This document shows positions 44,278 to 54,976 of a stretch of DNA of 64,000 nt, one piece after another; the stretch's first letter is position 1; every line of letters begins with the position of its first letter. The notes beneath the pieces are model-generated. The model saw only the letters and a list, made by a program, of their open reading frames with translations. It was not told the DNA's origin and did no database searches. The DNA comes from Hemileia vastatrix (lineage: Eukaryota; Basidiomycota; Pucciniomycetes; Pucciniales; Zaghouaniaceae), in NCBI GenBank assembly GCA_030280995.1, contig JASXTE010000002.1, forward strand, positions 39,722,183 to 39,786,182, written 5' to 3'. A program made the translations under genes and the position numbers.

Positions 44278-47200
44278 GTGTTAAAACTTGACCACCGACC
44301 CTCATCTTCATCTTCATCATCTTTAAACTGGATGACCCCTCCCCCTTCTTCAACCAACATACCTGATCCTTTCAAATCCAAACCAAAAGTTCAAAGGGAA
44401 CAACCAACCTGTGATGCCAAATCATCTTCATCCTCATCATTGTCTCATCAATCCATCCCAAAATCCACACCAATTACTTCTTGCCCAACCCCACCTCCTG
44501 ATTCACCCCCTTCTTTCTTGGAAAGTCCTGAAGACTCATCATCCTTCTTTGACAAACAACACTCTGCTCCTGCATCTGAATCTTCTGCCTCATCCACTCC
44601 CAGAGCAGCAAGTCCCGAAATTCTTTCTGATCCCCTATTGTTTCCAACAAACATGGCTTCCTCTGCACCTACCCAACTAGAGAGTTATCGAGGGGAACTG
44701 AGCCACATTTTTCTTGGTCGTGTTATCAATGCTGTAAGCAAAATTGACAAGCTAGAAGAAGAAGGCAACAACTGGATTGAATGGCACAGAAATGTTATGG
44801 TCACCATGTGCCAATGGATAGGTTCTACTTTATATGCCACATTGAAAAGGGACCGTGCAACATCCTTGTCCCATTTTGAGGACCACATTGGCTGGACTAT
44901 AATTTTCTATTCAATAAGCAGCAAACTTCATCCTCTCATTGAAGAAGATTCTGACTGCTTTGATGCCTTTACTGCACTGTCCAAACAATTTGAAGCATTG
45001 ACTCAAACCTTAAGGTCAAAATTGTTCCAGGAACTTCTAGACATTCGGCACACCTCGTATGTCAACATGCCAACTCATCTTGACAAAGTGAAAACAGTTC
45101 TTGACCAAATCAAAAGATCTAACTTTACCTTCACCAATGATATGATGCTCTCTGTGTGTGCTCATGTACTTCTTCCTGATGCAGCAGATAATATCTTCAC
45201 CTTGGTCAACAAACACTTTGAAACTCAAAATGTTGTTACTCAACCTGATTCAAAGTCAATGATAAAAGTGTTGAAGAATTCAGCATCCTCCATTGAGAAA
45301 ACATCAGCTGTGTCAATGCAACACTCTTCTCTTTGCACTGAAGTAGATGCTATGGCATTTCGACCTTGACAAATGGACTCCTACCGTCCACCTCATGCCA
45401 GACCTAAAACTGATGAATGTGACCTGTGTGCCTCCACCTGAAATAAGACATACTATTGCCCTTATAACCCTGATGGTCCAGCTTTCAATTCAGAGGTTTG
45501 GTCCTTACGTGAAGCAAAACTCAAACTAGCCAGACCCATTCTTGAGCGTTTAAGACGGCAAGCAAGACCAAATCGCCAGCCACAAGCCTCCTTGTCTTCA
45601 GCATGCTTCACAGAACTCGAATCTGCAGATGTTGAGGCCCTTGCAGCATCTCTTGATGGCATTGAGCTGGGAAATGAGGAATGGCTCGTGGATCATCTAC
45701 TTGCACTTGATGGTGTCCTTGATTCAGACACCACCCATCATGTTACGGGAAATATAAGGCTACTATCTAATTTTAAAACCATATCACCAATTAGAGTAAA
45801 TGTAGCCACTGATTCCAATCCTGTTTTTATCACAGGTGTTGGAAACATGACAATATCAGGTATGAAAGGCAAAAAAGTAGTGCTTCACAATGTTTTCTAT
45901 TGTGAAAAAGCAAAGAAAACATTCATTTCTCTATTTGATATTATTGTGGACATGGGTTGTAGTATGAGTTATGATACTAGCAACAATATTATTTTCTCAT
46001 ACAATTCTATTCCTAGTTTTATCTCTACGCTTATAAAAAACAAACGTAAATGGATAGTAAAGATTATAAAACCTGTAAATATCACAAAAAATATTGGCAG
46101 CAGTACTAATTTGTGCAATGTAGATGCATTTATTTCTTCTCCCTACACTCATGTTCCACTTGCACCTTTTGTTCCATTACCTTCTCTTTCATCTGTTCCT
46201 TACCCTGAAGCACCTGTCAATTCTCTCCTATACTGGCATCGGCGATTGGGACATGCAAGCATCCACATACTGAAGAAAATGATGAAAACCCAATGCTGTG
46301 ATGACTTACCACTGATACTGCCGACTGGAAAATTTTTCTGTGACGTTTGCGCAGTAGCCAAGGGTACCAAGCGTCAAACAGCAATTAAATCCAACAGAGA
46401 CTTCAATTTAATGGAGTTGGTTGTCTCTGATGTTATTGGCCCCCTAACTGATATTGCATCAAATGGTGAAACCTATGCAGTCCTATTTTGTGAAGCATTT
46501 TCCACATATGGAAAGGTTTTTGTTGTGTGATCTAAAAGTGATGTATTACACTTGTTTATTGATTTTAAGAACAGATTGGAAAACTAAACTGAGAAGAAAA
46601 CTAAAATCCTTTGTACTGACAATGGCAATGAGTACTACAACAAAAAATTTAGTGGTTTCCTCTCAACAGCTGGTATTTTTCATGAACACTCCATGCACTA
46701 TCACCATAGTCAAAATGGATCAGCCAAAAGATTCAACAGGACAATAGGTGACATGGCAAAAACTGTGCTAGTAGGCAGTGGTTTTGATAGAAAGATGTGG
46801 AATTTTGCATATCTGTGGGCATCCTATATTCACAACAGGATTCCAAATGTCAAGACAGCAGACACAACACCATATGAAATAATCTTTGGAAAAAAGCCAA
46901 CCATAGGAAACTTTCAAGTCTTTGGTGAATAGGCATATTTTCATATCCAACATGAAAAACGCAACAAGTTGGATCACCAAAGCCTACGAGCACATGTTGC
47001 TGGTTTTTCAAATGGCGGTAATGGGTGGATCTTCTATCATCCTGAAGCAAAAAAATTCATCTCTTCAGAAATGGAGACATTCTCAGGTGAAAACCCTAAC
47101 ACCCTTTCCACTAGACCAAATCAATCCACCAACAAAGGTGCTATTTCTCATATTCTGAATGCACTAGTGTTGGGTGACTTCTCTGCGGAGAACACACTTG

Positions 47201-48780
47201 ATGCACAAGACGTGTTGATAGATCATATTGAAAATAATGCAATGGAAATCTCAGAATATTTACCTAAAACCTTTACACAAGCTTGTAAAAGGCCGAACGC
47301 TTCTCAATGGAAAATTGCTTGTCAACAAGAAATTAAAAATCTTAATGACATGAAAGTGTGGGACGTGGTTGACCTCCCTCCTGGTGCCACTGTTCTTGGG
47401 ACCAGGTGGGTTTTTACAATAAAACATGACCCAGAGGGTAACATCTCAAAATATAAAGCTCGCTATGTTGCACAAGGTTTCAAACAGGTTGAAGGCACAG
47501 ACTTCACAAACACATTTGCACCAACTGGGACTTTTGTTTCCCTACAAGTCCTTCTAACACTAGCAGCCATCAAGAAATGGGTAGTCAAATCTTTTGAAAT
47601 CACTGCAGCATACCTACACAGTGATTTAAAAGAATTAATCTATGTCAAACAACCTGAAAGCTTCACTAATGGAAATCCAAATCAAGTGTACAGGCTAAAG
47701 AAGGCTCTTTATGGAACCAAGCAAGCTGCAAGATGTTTGTGGCACCACTTGGCCAATATACTGGAAGGCATTGGGTATATTAGCAGCAAACATGATACAA
47801 GTTTCTATGTCTTCTGTGGTAATGATAACACAGGGTTAATCTGGGTACATGTAAATGATGGTGTTGTAACAGCGAGTGACAAACAAACCCTCAAAAAACT
47901 TGAAGCAGACTTACATGGAAAATTAAAAATTAAATGGACAGACAGCCTGGAATCAGTAATAGGTTTAAAAGTTGAACAATCAGATCAAGGCTTTTCATTG
48001 TCTCAACCTGCTTTAGTGTCTCCCATACTGAAAGATTTCAATCCAAACGGCATGAAGGCAACTTCACCTCTACCAACTTACATGAACATCAACACCCTTA
48101 AAACTGAAAGCGCTCATGATTCTACCAAGTTTTTGTCTATCATTGGAGCTTTTAGTCATCTTGTAGCTGGTACAAGACCAGATCTTGCATACCCAGTAAA
48201 TTTTCTGGCAAGATACACATAAGCCCCTGGTGATGAAGAGTGGAAAAACTTATCTCATTTATTGCGGTACCTTCAATACACGAGAGACCTCAAGTTAAAC
48301 CTCTTCACATTGCCTGGACCAATCAAAACTGAAGCATATTCAGGTGCAAAGTGGGGTGGCGCGTGTGCTAGATTAAAAAATGGGCATAATGTTTTTCTTA
48401 ATAATTGTCTGATTATATGGCAATCTAAACATCAAACAATGGTCACATTATCCTCCATGAGCTCAGAATACATAGCCATGGCTAATGCAACAAGACAACT
48501 AATATGGCTGCGTAATTTATTATTGAATTTATTTGATAAGTTAGATCCCACCATTTTGTACTGTGACAATAAAAGTGCAATTGTAGCAGCTACTGACAGC
48601 CCTACTGATAAAAGATGTAGACATATAGAATGTGCCTTTTACTTTGTAAATGAAAAACTAAAAGAGAAGAAAATAGACATAAGATAGGTATCAACTAATT
48701 TACAACTTGCTGATTTGTTAACTAAATCTTTAGGACCTATTTTCTGGAAAGAAAAAAGGAGATACTTGGATGTTTTCTAG
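44278..48780 (+). pseudogene. Copia gag-pol polyprotein with multiple stops
   Basis: A single frame from 44278 to TAG at 48778 is cut by stops near 45367, 45454, 46528, 46585, 46930, 48220 and 48685. Gag (44278-45369) begins with a Ser/Pro-rich stretch and has the retrotransposon Gag fold region (NWIEWHRNVMVTM). The zinc knuckle reads CDLCAST-stop-NKTYYC. Protease: VLDSDTTHHVTG, with Asp for Gly. Integrase: SDVIGPLTD, CTDNGNEYY and NGSAKRFNRT, where the Glu is Lys. RT: GTRWVFTIKHDPEG and the active site VHVND in place of YVDD. RNase H: SEYIAMANATRQLIWL and CDNKSAI. Clearly inactive. Confidence 0.92.
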
Positions 48781-48928
48781 ATAGTGATATTAAAAAAAAA
48801 TTAAAAAAAAAGAAAAAAAGAATTTTCTTGTTATTTCTTTTATTCTCTATATATTTTTTTATCTATGTTATTTTGGTTTCTGTTACAATTGGCTATGGGT
48901 TTCTTAGAAAATTGTTAAGCAGGGGGGG

Positions 48929-49092
48929 TGTTATGTACATAGTTTAGGTACTTATCAATTGTGTATAAAACCTGTAAGAACGTGTAGTACTTTTCTCCGG
49001 TCCTTCTTGGAGTAAAGTTATTGACACGGTTCTTATAGGTAAGTAATGAAAAGGGTCCTTCTTGTAGTAAAGTTACTGACACGGTTCTTATA
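48929..49092 (+). repeat. 3' LTR of the Copia element
   Basis: Partner of 44002-44165, same length, followed by the target duplication TGATG. Confidence 0.93.
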
Positions 49093-49097
49093 TGATG

Positions 49098-49754
49098 TTA
49101 GCCTTGGATGGCATCAAGGCTAAAGGTCAATATAAGTGAATTATTTTTATTAAACTCCCTCCCTTTCACAATAAATATTTAATACAATTATTTAGGACTT
49201 CTTTGTATTCAACATTTACTGCCCTTCCTTTAGCTTTTTCAGGTAATAGTACATGGACATTTCCACTGTACTTTTCCCTTGAAAGTGCTATATATAACTG
49301 ATCATGTGCAAAAATTGGTGATTCCAGGCTCTTTTAGGGTGGTTTTCCTGCTTTCCAACACAGAACCTTCAGTTGAAATCTCCCCCCTAAGATTAAATAC
49401 AACTGTCTGTTGGTTTGGAAAATGGAGCGGTAATCTTGTAACTGCTGGTTCATGACCATGAAGTGGAAAAGCAAACAATCACCAGTATGCTTCAATTGCT
49501 GAAACATAACTACCATCCAGAAATTCCTTGGCCTCATCTATTATTCTGTCTGTCTCCAAGAGCATTGAGGAATGATCATGACCCTTGTAAACATATTTAT
49601 AGAGATACTTGACTGAAGATATTCTAGTTGCTACTTCCACATATATGACAATTAAATCTTCTAGAGAAATAAGGACTATAAGGCACCACATTTTGATTTG
49701 TGTATTGAAAGCTTCCTTAAAATTTTTGAATTTTTTGGCCATCATTTCTCCTAC
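49098..49754 (-). pseudogene. Helitron Rep/helicase, C-terminal remnant
   Basis: Minus strand, continuing from 54977 across Harbinger copy 2. It reads CRRNDGQKIQKF, NVVPYSPYFSRRFNCHI, VKYLYKYVYKGHD and EFLDGSYVSAIEA, typical of the Rep-helicase linker of Helitrons. Within a few codons of an RFQLKVL-like peptide it jumps to IFAHDQLYIALSR, the last helicase motifs, and ends at TGA (49166). Most of the PIF1-like helicase is therefore deleted. Frame breaks occur. Helitrons move by rolling-circle replication using these two domains. Confidence 0.85.
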
Positions 49755-50196
49755 AATAGGGGGTATCAATGTTGACTTATCCACCATTAAATCAATTTCA
49801 GATAAAAATCCTTATACCCCAATTATCTTCCACAATTAATTTTTCTAATAATTGGGTTATTAGACACTTTATGTGTCAATGTTCACTTCTTATCTGAAAT
49901 TTTTCTACTCAATTTTTCATAACCACATCTTGGACAACTTTCTGTCATAACCACATGTTGCACAACTTACTGCTTTAACCACATATTGGACTACTCTCTG
50001 GATATGCCTTCTACCTTGCTTCACACTCCCATTCTCATCCCATCCTGTTCATTCTATCTGCTCAGAATTTCTCCCCATTTCATCTATTTGATTCTGCTCT
50101 TTTCATCTCACTCTCTCATTTGCTTGTTTCTGCTCCTTGTCATCTCGCTATGTCATCTGCTTGTTTCTGCTCCTTTTCATATTTAATTATATTAAC

Positions 50197-51622
50197 ATGC
50201 CTTCTCATCATAGATCTTCTCAAAGGCAGCCATCACCCAGTTGTTCTTCAAATCCCACTACTCCCTCTTTCCCACACTCTGCTGAGAAATCTAAAATTGT
50301 TCAACTAAAGAAAGATGATCATCTCATTCTTATCAACTGGCTGAAAACTAAATCTAACTATGATTCTTGTTTTGGTACTGAGTATGCGACCAAAGTAGGA
50401 TGGCCCCCCACATCAAAAGCTAATGGTTATCTTCTAATGGCCAAAGAATTACGGAATAAGACTAAGGGAAGGATAGATCTTTTACCAAAACAGATGTCTG
50501 AATGCTTCAAGAATTATTGAGCCAAGTACAAGAAGGCAAAGACTCTTTCATTTTCTACTGTTTTTGGTATTACTGACCTCAATATCAGTAAGGGCATCAA
50601 ATCAATAGACAATAAACTTGATTCTTTATGTCCTTACTTTAAAGAGATGGATTCTATTTTTGGAGAGTGAGCTTATTTTAATCCTACAAACATGTTGGAT
50701 GGTGAAGATGCTATCTCCAAACATGATGTCGATAGGAATCTTATTCCTTCTTCTTCTACTCAAGCCTCCCCTCATTTAACTTCCACAAATCAAGATATCT
50801 TTTCAATAGATCCTTATGGCAATATAAACCAAGCTGATCTAACTTAAGTATGTTTTTTTTCTTTTATCTTACCAATTCTTTTTTTATTAACATTTTCTTA
50901 TTTATAAATAGGCTGAAGAACTAACGCAGGAGCCACAATCAACTGAGTCTGAAGCCAGCAAAAATGAAGAGGATGAAAATGTGACCTAGAAAAAAAATCA
51001 AAGGGCTTCAAGTAGTCTGAATTTCCACTCTAAAAGAAGAAGAAAAAGTGATACTTCATCTCAAACCCCTTTTTCTTCTACCAAAGAATTTTTGGAGAAA
51101 CATGATGCTGGTAAGTGATACCAAACCTCTTAATACTTTACTCTGATTTTCTTCTACTTTTTGTTAATATTTCTTATCACTCTAGAACAAGTGGAAGTTG
51201 CTAAAGAGACTCTAAAGTTTGAAAAGCAAAAATACAAGCTCTCCTTAAGGAGGGATGACAGGGTATATGATTTGGAAAAGAAGAAGTTTGAACTCTTTTC
51301 ACAAAAGGATTATAGGGCACAAGACTTGAAGGAGAGGAAGTATGAACTTTCTTTACCAAAGGATGATAGGGCACAAGACTTGGAGGAGAGGAAGTACGAA
51401 CTTTTTTTATGGAAAGATGATAGGGAACAAGACTTGGAGGAGAAGAAATTAGAGTTATCTCTAAGTATTGAAAAATCAAAGAAAGAGGAGAAAACACTTG
51501 AGCATCAAAACATCATGGATTGTGAAGAAAATTCCAAAAAGAAAGATTTCTTGATAGAATGTGTTAAAGCTAATAAATCTGTTGTGAAAATTCAATGTTT
51601 AATGAAATTGTTTGATGACTAG
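50197..51622 (+). pseudogene. Myb/SANT-like partner gene with coiled-coil tail, Harbinger copy 2
   Basis: ATG at 50197 (MPSHHRSSQRQPSP). DNA-binding-like region at residues ~35-110: KKDDHLILINWL, SNYDSCFGTEYATKVGWPP, NGYLLMAKEL and RIDLLPKQM. Stops follow at about 50518, 50668 and at the first donor (TAA for CAA in copy 1b). Introns are inferred at about 50849-50911 (GTATGT...TAAATAG) and 51111-51185 (GTAAGT...TCTAG). The last exon (51186-51622) holds four 18-residue charged repeats such as DDRAQDLEERKYELSLPK, then a Lys-rich tail. In this superfamily the Myb-like partner helps nuclear import and end recognition (family knowledge). Confidence 0.8.
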
Positions 51623-51837
51623 TTTGTCTTATTTATCTCAAACTTCAACTGTTCAAAATTAATTATACATAAATTTTTATCTTAATTTCCTGTATTTTTT
51701 TACTCTATCCATCATTAGTTGAATTTTCATATTTGAATGTTATAAATACTCTTTTAAATAAAATTTTCAAGAATTATTAATGTTCAAAATTATTTTTTAG
51801 TTTAAATTTTTAAGTCACATTTGAAAATTTCCCAATC

Positions 51838-52140
51838 CAACCCCTGCATTTGATTGAACTAAGGGTTGGGTATCACCAAAATTCTTTCAAGTAAAGAATT
51901 TTGCAAGTCTTATATGAAATTTTGTCAATACTCCCCCCTACATTTTATTGAAGTAATGGATGGGTATCACCAAATTTTCAAGTCAAATTTTTTTTTAAGT
52001 CTGATATGAAAATTTGGCAATACCCCCCCCTGTATTTTATTGAATTAAGGAAAGGGTATCATCAATTTTTTAAGTCAAATTTTTTTATAAGTCTGATATG
52101 AAAATTTGGAAATTCCTCCCCCTACAATTTATCAAATCAA
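51838..52140. repeat. C-tract minisatellite, Harbinger copy 2
   Basis: Three to four imperfect units with a C run next to TGCATTT/TACATTT, TATCACCAAATT and AAGTCTGATATG blocks; the reverse complement of the 14090-14500 array. Confidence 0.78.
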
Positions 52141-52617
52141 AGAAATTAAATTAAAAAAATTGAAAATTGAAAATTTCTACAACAAATTATTTCATCAGTC
52201 TCAATGATGTTTTCCTATTTTATATAATAGCCATTAGAATGACATAAGGCCAGACACACCATTATATAAATACAGTAATATATCTTGATGTAATGGAAAT
52301 TGGGGTTCAAGGATTGTGGAGGCAATTTAAAGGAAAGGAATGGGGCTACAAGGGTTGGGAAAGCTGGAGAGAGGGGTGAGGAAGGATATGTGAGGTAGCA
52401 AAAAGGTTGGGAAAGAGTTGGAAGGGAAGATTAAGGGTTTCCAAGGCATTTTTAATGAAGAAAAGTGTTGGGGAGAGGTTCGGAGGGGTGATATGGGGAT
52501 CAAAAGAGGATGGCACACAATGGGGCTGGGAGGTTAGCGAAAGGGTGGGGAGGGAAGACAAGCATGTGTTGATAGAACTGAAAGAGATGGGGATTGGTGC
52601 AAACTGAATGTGAAAAT
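52141..52617. other. Spacer in Harbinger copy 2
   Basis: AT-rich, then G-rich on the plus strand (52310-52600). No gene supported; frames here are short and low-complexity. Confidence 0.5.
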
Positions 52618-53190
52618 AGGAGGATGGACTCTATTCTTTGGGTGAAGAACAGAGTTCACTGCCATAAAATATTAGCTGAAAAATAAAATATATAAGGTGA
52701 AACAATTAACTTCAGAAAATAGGAGGATGGACTATTAGCTGAAAAATAATATATATAAGGTGAAAAAATTAACTTCAGAAAATAGGAGGATGGACTCTGT
52801 TCTTCGGGTGAAGAACAGAGTTCACTGCCATAAAATATTATCTGAAACATGAAATATATAAGGTGAAAAAATTAACTTCTGAAAATAAGAGGATAGACTC
52901 TGTTCTTTGGGCAAAGAACAGAGTTCACTGCCATAAAATATTAGCTGAAAAATGAAAGATATAAGGTGAAAAAATTAACTTCTGAAAATACAGGATGGAC
53001 TCTGTTCTTTGGGCGAAGAACAGAGTTCACTGCCATAAAATATTAGTTGAAACATGAAATATATAAGGTGAAAAAATTAACTTCAGAAAATAGGAGGATG
53101 GAATCTGTTCTTCAGGCGAAGAACAGAGTTCACTGCCATAAAATATTAGCTGAAACATGAAATATATAAGGTGAAAAAATTCACTTCAAA
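52618..53190. repeat. 102-103 bp tandem array with a hairpin in each unit
   Basis: Units begin at AGGAGGATGGA-like sequence at about 52618, 52721, 52784, 52887, 52989 and 53092. The second lacks about 40 bp including the hairpin. Each other unit has a 12-bp inverted repeat such as ACTCTGTTCTTC with GAAGAACAGAGT around a 4-base loop. Confidence 0.88.
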
Positions 53191-53399
53191 GTAGTTTTAT
53201 ACATACATTAGCATTTTAAATAGGACACTAAAGATGTAAAGTTACTTTATCAAAGTGAATAAAACATGGAACATGAAAATAACACAAATGAAAAAAACAA
53301 GAAAGTTGAAAATTGGGAGAGTACAAAAAAATAATTTAAAAGGGTGGTGAAGAGAAACTTTGGAGAGTAGTAGGCATAATGACAGAGCGTATGCCAGTT

Positions 53400-54576
53400 G
53401 ATTGAATGTTTTGTGATTCAAGGGAGGGGATAGTTGGTTCTGGTTCAGTATCCTCTTCGTCATAAAGATCATTCCACTCATCCTTTAAATCAGCTAGGAT
53501 ATTGTGGAGTATAATGCAAGTCATGATCTCCAATTTTTTTTGAAATTGGATTCTGAGCTCCCAAAGACTAGAAAATCATCGCTTTAAAATACATATAGCA
53601 TGTTCAATCCGTACTCTTGATTGGGCAAGGTGATAATTAAATTTAGTTTTGGGGTCATTTTCTAAGGTTGCACCACGGAAAGCAGGTATAATGTACTTCC
53701 CACTTGCATATGCTGAGTCTGCAAGGAGGTACTGAGATTCGTCAAAGTATGAGTCTGGGGTTTGAGAAATCCCCATTCTTTGGAAGATGGAAGAGTCATG
53801 ACATGATCCAGGGTAGCCACTGTGAAAAGCAATAAATTTTTTATTGACATTGCATATAAGTTGAATGGCAATAGAGTATCTAGAAGGAAAATAAAAAGTT
53901 AGTTCATGAATGATGAGAAATCAGAGAAGATTTTGAATAACCCTTTTTTTGCAATCAAAATAATGGTTCCAATCATGAGCAGGATTTTGACTCAAAGGTA
54001 TAGTTGTGCCATCAACAAAACCTACACAGCCAGGGAAACCTTTGGCTTGCATTACTTGAGAGGATTCAAGTCGTTGTTCTGGAGTTGGCCAAGAAAGTGT
54101 TTGAGACTTGAGGAAAAGGATAGCAATCATACAGCTCTTGGTGTATGATATCACCGTACCAAATCCTATATTAAATAGATTATCCAAACATCTTACAGCA
54201 GCACCATTTCCATTTGAGCCAAAGAGGCATAGTGCAACAGCAAGTTGAATGGCAGGATTACACTGTTTGTTATGGGAATTGTTATGAAAGATAGGATTTT
54301 CAGAGGTGAGTTGATAAATTTTGAAGAAATAATTGGGTGAAGCTCTAAATAGCTGAGTGAAGTTTAGTTGGGGAATGTTGAGAATGGAGCATAGATCATA
54401 TCGGGGATCATGATAAAGATTTGGCCCCCTGAAAATGAGGTACACTTTTTGGAAAGAAAACACAAATAGGCTAAGGCATCTTCCAAATCAGAGTCAGATT
54501 TATAGTAAAGAACTAAAATTAAAGTGATAGCATTAAAAGTGGAGTGAATTAGCCGTCTAGTAGAGAGGTGCTTCAT
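53400..54576 (-). pseudogene. PIF/Harbinger transposase (DDE), copy 2, one evident frameshift
   Basis: ATG at 54576 (MKHLSTRRLIHS). The reading shifts frame once near 54440, where copy 1b shows an extra base. It continues HDPRYDL, FGSNGNGAAVRCLDNLF and GCVGFVDGTTIPL (first Asp), then an intron of about 40-50 bp near 53880-53925. The next exon has AIQLICNVNKKFIAFHSG, LLADSAYASGKYIIPAF (second Asp), RVRIEHAICILK (Glu), a break near 53580, then CIILHNILADLKDEWND to a stop near 53330. All three catalytic residues are present. This is the best-preserved DNA transposase in the window. Confidence 0.87.
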
Positions 54577-54858
54577 TCTTGTCGGTAGTATAGGTGTTGG
54601 TAGAAGGTTTAGGTGATGTGTGGGAAGTGGGAATTTGCCGCCAAATGTGCAGTTGGGGTGTGTAGATAGAAAAAAAACTTAAGTGTTTGCCACCAAAATT
54701 AAGTAGCATAGAGTGAGGAGAGACTTAAGGATGGCATCAGAAATTATATGTCATGTGACTTTCTTAAAAATTCATCATGAATGTGATGCCTTTGGGATCA
54801 GGAATTAGGAACAGAAATTGGGGTATAAGAGGCAGGATAATGCATTATCATGGATTCC

Positions 54859-54888
54859 TTATCCACTAGCCCCGGGGCTAGTGTATAA
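54859..54888. repeat. 30-bp subterminal palindrome of Harbinger copy 2
   Basis: TTATCCACTAGCCC and GGGCTAGTGTATAA around CG; counterpart of 10528-10557. The single arm mismatch is in the same base pair as in copy 1b but with different bases. Confidence 0.75.
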
Positions 54889-54976
54889 GAATATTCCACA
54901 ATTTATAATGTCTGATCCTGAGAAAAAAAATTTCTGATCTCTAATTGCGGATCCCTGAACATTTATACCCCCTAAT

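Larger units (their letters stand above)
44002..49092 (+). mobile_element. Ty1/Copia retrotransposon
   Basis: 5,091 bp with 164-bp LTRs at 44002-44165 and 48929-49092, flanked by TGATG (43997-44001 and 49093-49097). LTRs start TGTTATGTAC and end TTCTTATA. Protein order is Gag, protease, integrase, RT, RNase H, diagnostic for Ty1/Copia. A polypurine stretch (48917-48928) abuts the 3' LTR. All coding sequence lies in one frame, with about seven stops. Confidence 0.94.
49758..54973. mobile_element. PIF/Harbinger element, copy 2
   Basis: 5,216 bp. The left end AGGGGGTATCAATG and the right end, read inward AGGGGGTATAAATG, are inverted; AAT flanks both sides (49755-49757, 54974-54976). It holds a plus-strand Myb/SANT-like partner gene and a minus-strand DDE transposase, converging on a repeat-rich spacer. 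It is inserted in the Helitron Rep gene, between Tyr/Ile codons of a DEDGYPLY peptide and CRRND. Sequences match Harbinger 1b throughout. Confidence 0.92.
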
